Assembly (NCBI RefSeq): GCF_006547145.1
Contig: NZ_CP041244.1
Span: 4,526,001-4,590,000 of the forward strand
Length of the DNA: 64,000 nt
Direction: 5' to 3'
From: Actinomadura sp. WMMA1423
GTDB taxonomy: Bacteria; Actinomycetota; Actinomycetes; Streptosporangiales; Streptosporangiaceae
Shown here in pieces: positions 60,014-64,000 of the stretch. The notes under the pieces are model-generated. The model saw only the letters and a program-made list of their open reading frames with translations. It was not told the DNA's origin and did not search any database. A program made the translations under genes and the position numbers. How positions within the stretch are numbered: the first letter of the stretch is position 1; each line of letters begins with the position of its first letter.

Positions 60014-61419
60014 CGGATCACCCCCCGGAATCCGATCTCGTTGTGCCGGTCGGTGAACAGGTCCTTGCCGCGGAAGAACGCCGTCAACTCCTCCGCCATC
60101 GAGGTCCACGCACCGCCGCGGATGACCACGGCCGACTCCTCCGCCGTCGCCCATTCGGGCCGCGGCCGGCCCGAGATCATCGGCCGCATGCGATCACGGG
60201 TGAAGTGGTTGGTGTCGGTCCACTCCCAGCAGTTCCCGACCATGTCGGCGACGCCGTAGGGGCTGACGTTCTTCGGGAAGGACCCCACGGGGACCGTGGT
60301 GACCTCGGGGGTCGTGTCGTCGAACGTGCAGAGCGTCTCGCGCCATTCCTCCAGGCTCTCCGGCCGGCCGAAGGCCGATCCGAACCACCGCAGCGCATCA
60401 GGGTCGAACGCGTTCCCCCACGGGTAGCGCAGGCCGTTCTCACCGCGGGCGGCCTTCTCCCATTCCAGCTCGGTCGGCAGGCGTTTGCCGTGGTGGGCCA
60501 GGTAGGCGTAGGCGTCGTACCAGTCGACGCCGACGGCGGGGTGATCAGGGGCGAACCGGGCGTCTCCGGCGAGCCCGCGCCGGTGGTCCTTGCCCGGGGC
60601 CTCGTCGGGGTGGCAGAGCAGGTGCTCGGCCGCCTCCGGGCCCGCTGCCCACTCGTCGTACTGGCGGTTCGTCACCGGGTACTCGTCCATCAGGAAGTCG
60701 GGCAGATAGCGGGTCCGCCTGGGCACCGCGTCGTCCACGTCGTAGAGCGGATGGACGACGTCCTCCATGCCTATGCCGACGACGAATTCGGAGGCCGGGA
60801 CGAGCACCATGCCGTCGGGGACCGGCTTCGGCAGGTTGGGCGGGTCGTAGTCCCAGAACTCGTCGAGCCGGGTCTCCCTCGGCAGACGTCCGGTGACGGC
60901 GTGGCCGCGTTCGAGCTCCAGCCTGGCCGCCCGGTCGGCCGCGCCCAGGATGTCGGCCATCGCCTTCCCGACGACGGCCGCGCCGATGCCCACCGGCTTG
61001 CTGCTGCGGAACAGCGCGGCGTCCGCCGGGCCGGTGATGTGCTCCAGGTCCTCGTAGGCCTCGCCGATCCGGTTCCGTCCGGCGACCCGCGCGGCGGCGA
61101 AGCAGACGAAGTCCTCGTCGTCGGCGAGCAGCCACACCGTCAGCTCCCGGGCCGCGGGATGGGCGGCCAGGAACGGCTCGACCCCCTCCAGGACCGCTCG
61201 CCTGATGCCCGCCTCCGGGTGCGTGGCGGCGATCGCGCAGATCTCCTCGACGGCCCGCGGGTGCCGGAGCCCGGCGATCGTCCGGCGCAGTTCGGCGCGC
61301 TCGCCGTCGGTCAGCGGGCCGCGCGGCTTCTCCCACAACTCGACGGCCAGGAACCGGTCTACGAGTTTCTCCAGAATTCCCTGATCGACACGGAAACGCT
61401 CGACACTCCAACGGTGCAT
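60010..61419 (-). CDS. FGE/SUMF1-fold protein B with helical N-terminal domain
   Basis: 469 aa from ATG 61419, behind GGAGGTGGG; the longer frame upstream lacks a site and crosses a hairpin. The HEAT-like N-terminal region (EICAIAATHPEAGIRRAVLE) precedes FLMDEYPVTNRQYDEWA, HPAVGVDWYDAYAYLAHHGK, RLPTELEWEKAARG, MVGNCWEWTDTNHF and IRGGAWTSM. As in protein A, the paired redox Cys are missing (AFFRGKDLFTDRHNEIGFRG), so classical FGE activity is unlikely. A and B are paralogues, probably cooperating or forming a heteromer. First enzyme gene after the small peptide. Confidence 0.88.
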   Translation of the reverse strand: MHRWSVERFRVDQGILEKLVDRFLAVELWEKPRGPLTDGERAELRRTIAGLRHPRAVEEICAIAATHPEAGIRRAVLEGVEPFLAAHPAARELTVWLLADDEDFVCFAAARVAGRNRIGEAYEDLEHITGPADAALFRSSKPVGIGAAVVGKAMADILGAADRAARLELERGHAVTGRLPRETRLDEFWDYDPPNLPKPVPDGMVLVPASEFVVGIGMEDVVHPLYDVDDAVPRRTRYLPDFLMDEYPVTNRQYDEWAAGPEAAEHLLCHPDEAPGKDHRRGLAGDARFAPDHPAVGVDWYDAYAYLAHHGKRLPTELEWEKAARGENGLRYPWGNAFDPDALRWFGSAFGRPESLEEWRETLCTFDDTTPEVTTVPVGSFPKNVSPYGVADMVGNCWEWTDTNHFTRDRMRPMISGRPRPEWATAEESAVVIRGGAWTSMAEELTAFFRGKDLFTDRHNEIGFRGVIR

Positions 61420-61443
61420 TGAATCCCACCTCCGCTCGGGGGC

Positions 61444-61481
61444 ATGAGCCCGCGGGGGCGTTCGAGCCCCCGCGGGCTCAT
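61444..61481. terminator. Perfect hairpin between peptide gene and FGE-like gene B
   Basis: A 16-bp perfect stem (atgagcccgcgggggc / gcccccgcgggctcat) with a 6-nt loop and no T run on either strand. It could be a partial terminator or RNA-stability element that sets peptide expression above that of the enzymes. Confidence 0.75.
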
Positions 61482-61493
61482 GCGTCAGAACCT

Positions 61494-61583
61494 TCAGGCA
61501 GACCACTTGAAGTGCCTGCCGGCCGGACGGACGGCACCCGCACGCGCGGCGCGCAGGGCGTTCCACTTACGAACCACCTTCAT
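61494..61583 (-). CDS. Putative precursor or leader peptide, 29 aa
   Basis: ATG 61583 is preceded by an excellent ribosome site (GGAGGAGGGAGGT) 7 nt upstream. The peptide starts MKVVRKWNALRAARAGAV and ends RPAGRHFKWSA. It is strongly basic (eight Lys/Arg, one His, no acidic residue), has Trp at positions 7 and 27, no Cys and a single Ser. It heads the operon of two FGE-like proteins, a PhyH dioxygenase and an MFS exporter, separated from them only by a hairpin. It could be a RiPP-type substrate or an attenuator leader peptide. No known family recognised. Confidence 0.55.
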   Translation of the reverse strand: MKVVRKWNALRAARAGAVRPAGRHFKWSA

Positions 61584-61716
61584 GTTCGACACCTCCCTCC
61601 TCCAGGAGCATCGGAAATGGCACTCAAACGTCATCACCTTCGCGCCGCCGATACTTCTCGCGGATTGCGTTGCCGCATACTTCCTGGTCCGCGCCGTACC
61701 TTCGCCGGGCGGCGGC

Positions 61717-61745
61717 GTTCGACCGCGCGAAGTCGCCGGTCGAAC
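61717..61745. promoter_or_regulatory. StrR-type operator, site 5
   Basis: GTTCGACCG, 11 bp, CGGTCGAAC is a perfect dyad, the best match to the StrR consensus in the window. It lies in the divergent region between the peptide/FGE operon (peptide start 61583) and the acyltransferase (start 61883). Confidence 0.82.
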
Positions 61746-61882
61746 GGGACGACCACCGGACGGAATTTTGCGGCGGAAGCACTCGGTCCACCATTCCGTC
61801 GCATTTCTCTGCACTCGGTGCGCGGCCGCTACGGCAAGCTCCGAGATGAAGCGCGTCCGGTGATCGGCGCACGCTGGGAGGC

Positions 61883-63220
61883 GTGTCCGAAACAGAAGAC
61901 GTGAATGCGAGCACCATCGTCCGGGAGGCACGGCCCGAGCCTCGGTCGGCTCCGGCCGAGCCGGATCAGGACCACCTGCTCCTGCCCCTCGACGCGCGGA
62001 CCCCGGCCGACCTGCGCGACCGGGTGGCGCACCTGATCGGGTCCCTCCGGGAGCCGGCGTCCGGCGGGCTCGGCGAGCTGGCGGCGGCCCTGCGGCGCGA
62101 CCTCGCGGACCGTCCGGTGCGGGCGGCCGTCGTCGCCGCGTCGGCGGGCCAGGCCCGCGAGCGCCTCGCCACCCTGGCCGGGACGCTGCGCGACGGCGAA
62201 GCCGCGGCCGCCGACGCGGTCAACGGGGTGTTCGCGGGACGGGCGGACCGCAGGCCGGCGATCGGCTTCATCTTCCCGGGCCAGGGCTCCGACAACGGGA
62301 GGGCGGGCAGGGCGCTCACTGCCCGCTTCCAGGCCGCCCGGGACCTCTACCGAGCGGTCCCGGTTCCCGCGGCCGACGGCCCCGGCGGCCTCGAGACCGT
62401 CCAGCCGCGGATCGTCGCCTCGTCCGTCGCGGGCGTTCGAGTGCTGTCAGAGCTCGGCATCGAGGCGTCGGTCGCGGCCGGCCACAGCCTCGGCGAGCTG
62501 ACGGCTCTGCACTGGGCGGGCGCGTTGGGCGAGCCCGACCTGGTCGCTCTCGCGGCGGCGCACGGCCGGATCCTGGCGGACGCCTGCGACGGCCGCGGCG
62601 CGATGGCCGTCGTCGGCGCGGCCCGGGACGGGGTGGAGCCGCTGCTGCGGGACGAGCCGGTCGTCATAGCCGGTGACAACAACCCGGTGCAGACCGTGGT
62701 GTCGGGCCCGGCGGAGGCCGTCGCCCGCGTCCGGCGGGCCGCCGCGGCGGCCGGGCTCAGGGCGGCGAACATCCCGGTCTCGGACGCGTTCCACTCCCCC
62801 AAGATGGCTCCGGCGACCGATCGGTTGCGCGCCCACCTTGAGGGCATGCGGTTCCGTCCGCTGGGGCGGCGCGTCGTGTCGACCGTGACGGGCGATGTCC
62901 TGGCGCCGGACACCGACCTGCGCGACCTCCTGGTCGGCCAGCTCTGCTCGCCGGTGCTGTTCAGCGGCGCGGTCCGGCGCATGGGCGAGGAGGTGGACCT
63001 GCTCCTCGAAGTGGGCCCCGGCCAGTTGCTGACCGGCCACGCCGCCCGGATCTGCCCCGGCGTCCCGGTCGTTCCGCTGGTCACCGATGGTGATTCGGTG
63101 TCCGGACTGCTGTGCGCGGTGGCCGCCGCCTACGTGCTCGGAGCCCCGGTCCGGCTGGACCGTGCCGGCGGCCACCGTCTGGACACCGGCCCGGCTCCGG
63201 GAAAGGCGGCGCGGCCATGA
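61883..63220 (+). CDS. Stand-alone acyltransferase (malonyl-CoA:ACP type)
   Basis: 445 aa from GTG 61883 (GTG 61901 possible). The AT domain has GFIFPGQGSDNGRAG near residue 130, the nucleophile elbow VAAGHSLGELTALHW, and the specificity loop ISVSDAFHSPKM-like sequence (VSDAFHSPKM), matching HAFH of malonyl-selective ATs. An N-terminal ~100-residue region resembles the KS-AT linker of modular PKS, so the gene may derive from a type I PKS. It is paired by a 4-bp overlap with an acyl-CoA carboxylase subunit, suggesting a dedicated extender or starter supply. Confidence 0.88.
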   Translation: MSETEDVNASTIVREARPEPRSAPAEPDQDHLLLPLDARTPADLRDRVAHLIGSLREPASGGLGELAAALRRDLADRPVRAAVVAASAGQARERLATLAGTLRDGEAAAADAVNGVFAGRADRRPAIGFIFPGQGSDNGRAGRALTARFQAARDLYRAVPVPAADGPGGLETVQPRIVASSVAGVRVLSELGIEASVAAGHSLGELTALHWAGALGEPDLVALAAAHGRILADACDGRGAMAVVGAARDGVEPLLRDEPVVIAGDNNPVQTVVSGPAEAVARVRRAAAAAGLRAANIPVSDAFHSPKMAPATDRLRAHLEGMRFRPLGRRVVSTVTGDVLAPDTDLRDLLVGQLCSPVLFSGAVRRMGEEVDLLLEVGPGQLLTGHAARICPGVPVVPLVTDGDSVSGLLCAVAAAYVLGAPVRLDRAGGHRLDTGPAPGKAARP

Positions 63221-64000
63221 GCGAGCAGCCCTCCGGCCCGGCGCCGGGCTCCGCCAGGCACGCCGCGACGACCAGGGAACGCGTCTCCAGGCTGCGGGAG
63301 CTCCGCAAGCGGGCCGTCCAGGGAGACGAGCTGGCCACCGAACGGCAGCACGCCAAGGGGAAGCTGACCGCCAGGCAGCGGCTGGAGCACCTGCTCGACA
63401 GCGGCTCCTTCATGGAACTCGACCTGTTCCGGCGGCGGACCGCCGGCGCGGATCCCGCCGGGCCTCCCACCGACGGGGTCGTGACCGGCTCGGGCACCGT
63501 GCACGGCCGCCGGGTCTTCGCCTACGCGCAGGACTTCCGCGTCCTCGGCGGCTCGCTCGGCGAGGTGCACGCCGCGAAGATCCACAAGGTCATGGACCTC
63601 GCCCTGGCCGCCGGAGCACCGCTGGTCGCGCTGAACGACAGCGGCGGCGCGCGGATCCAGGAGGGCGTCACCGCGCTCGCCGGCTACGGCGGGATCTTCC
63701 GCCGCAACGTCCGCGCCTCCGGGGTGATCCCGCAGATCAGCGTCGTGCTGGGACCCTGCGCCGGCGGGGCCGCCTACTCGCCGGCGCTGACCGACTTCAC
63801 GTTCATGGTCCGCGACACCTCGTACATGTTCGTCACCGGGCCCGACGTCATCCGCACCGTGACGGGCGAGTCGGTCACGCACGAGGAGCTGGGCGGCGCC
63901 GACGTGCACGCGACGACCTCGGGCGTCGCGGCCTTCGTGTACGACGACGAGGCGGCCTGCCTGGACGACGTCCGGTACCTGATCTCCCTGCTGCCGTCCA
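63217..64000 (+). CDS. Acyl-CoA carboxylase beta subunit (AccD/PccB), cut by window end
   Basis: At least 261 residues from ATG 63217; the frame is still open at the right edge. TERQHAKGKLTARQRLEHLL, then VFAYAQDFRVLGGSLGEVHA, LNDSGGARIQEGV and VLGPCAGGAAYSPALTD are the carboxyltransferase signatures of actinomycete propionyl-/acetyl-CoA carboxylases. It makes malonyl- or methylmalonyl-CoA with a biotinylated alpha subunit not seen here. The ATGA overlap with the AT gene indicates a precursor-supply pair for the PKS. Confidence 0.93.
   Translation, partial: MSEQPSGPAPGSARHAATTRERVSRLRELRKRAVQGDELATERQHAKGKLTARQRLEHLLDSGSFMELDLFRRRTAGADPAGPPTDGVVTGSGTVHGRRVFAYAQDFRVLGGSLGEVHAAKIHKVMDLALAAGAPLVALNDSGGARIQEGVTALAGYGGIFRRNVRASGVIPQISVVLGPCAGGAAYSPALTDFTFMVRDTSYMFVTGPDVIRTVTGESVTHEELGGADVHATTSGVAAFVYDDEAACLDDVRYLISLLPS

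Noticed and set aside
57843..61419. Calling the SUMF1-fold proteins sulfatase-activating enzymes
   Set aside because: No sulfatase gene nearby and both lack the catalytic cysteine pair.
61494..61931. 145-aa reverse frame containing the small peptide
   Set aside because: The upstream part has no ribosome site and crosses the StrR-type operator; the strong GGAGGAGGGAGGT lies directly before the internal ATG at 61583.

Overview
The window is very GC-rich DNA with translationally coupled genes (many ATGA/GTGA overlaps), GTG and TTG starts and purine-rich ribosome sites, as in a filamentous actinomycete. The gene style fits Streptosporangiales or Streptomyces relatives, but the genus cannot be read from the sequence. 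No rRNA, tRNA, CRISPR array, transposase or integrase was seen. Roughly the first 10 kb looks like ordinary chromosome: the end of a Gfo/Idh/MocA oxidoreductase, a VOC protein, an FAH-family hydrolase, a PadR-controlled ABC exporter, a decayed Ser/Thr kinase fragment, two methyltransferases, an AraC regulator and a HemY-type porphyrinogen oxidase.

From about 10.3 kb to the right edge lies one large type II polyketide cluster, continuing beyond the window. It opens with a SARP activator (10.3 kb), followed by a flavoprotein hydroxylase, an O-methyltransferase, VOC/AraC genes and an SDR. A deoxysugar and glycosylation block follows (18.6-24 kb: 3,5-epimerase, 3-ketoreductase, dTDP-glucose synthase, two glycosyltransferases). 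Next are an ABC exporter and the minimal PKS (KS-alpha, KS-beta, ACP, 27.6-30.5 kb). A six-gene block at 30.6-37.8 kb encodes a GNAT acetyltransferase, an adenylosuccinate-lyase homologue, an amidase, a glutamine-synthetase homologue, a two-cluster ferredoxin and a 643-aa protein of unknown family. The first four are the set shared by the fosfazinomycin and kinamycin pathways, where acetylhydrazine is built and carried on glutamate. Next to it sit an AlpJ/JadG/GilOII-like ring-opening oxygenase, PgaE/JadH-like hydroxylases, an aromatase/cyclase, a ketoreductase, a TcmI-like cyclase and an O-methyltransferase-like protein with a broken SAM motif (37.9-49.9 kb). Together these predict a glycosylated, B-ring-rearranged angucycline carrying an N-N unit, i.e. 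a kinamycin/lomaiviticin-like diazobenzofluorene or relative. The genes that would make nitrite and the first N-N bond are not in the window.

Right of this are a StrR-type ParB-domain regulator (50.0 kb), the remaining sugar genes (4,6-dehydratase and 2,3-dehydratase), an AraC regulator, a class-I glutamine-amidotransferase-like protein and a sulfotransferase-like protein. Then comes a tightly coupled reverse-strand operon (61.6 to 56.6 kb): a 29-residue basic peptide with a strong ribosome site, two FGE/SUMF1-fold proteins that both lack the redox cysteines of true formylglycine enzymes, a PhyH-type Fe(II)/2-oxoglutarate dioxygenase between them, and an MFS exporter. This could be an undescribed peptide-modification system inside the polyketide cluster. 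A stand-alone acyltransferase and an acyl-CoA carboxylase beta subunit run off the right edge.

The sequence also shows a likely regulatory layer: five 29-bp sites of the form GTTC-x-x-C-x-G, 11 bp, C-x-x-x-x-GAAC, at about 17.5, 24.1, 30.5, 45.5 and 61.7 kb. They match the published StrR operator layout and lie in intergenic regions of the sugar, glycosyltransferase, PKS, tailoring and peptide/acyltransferase blocks. This suggests the regulator at 50.0 kb controls all of them as one regulon.
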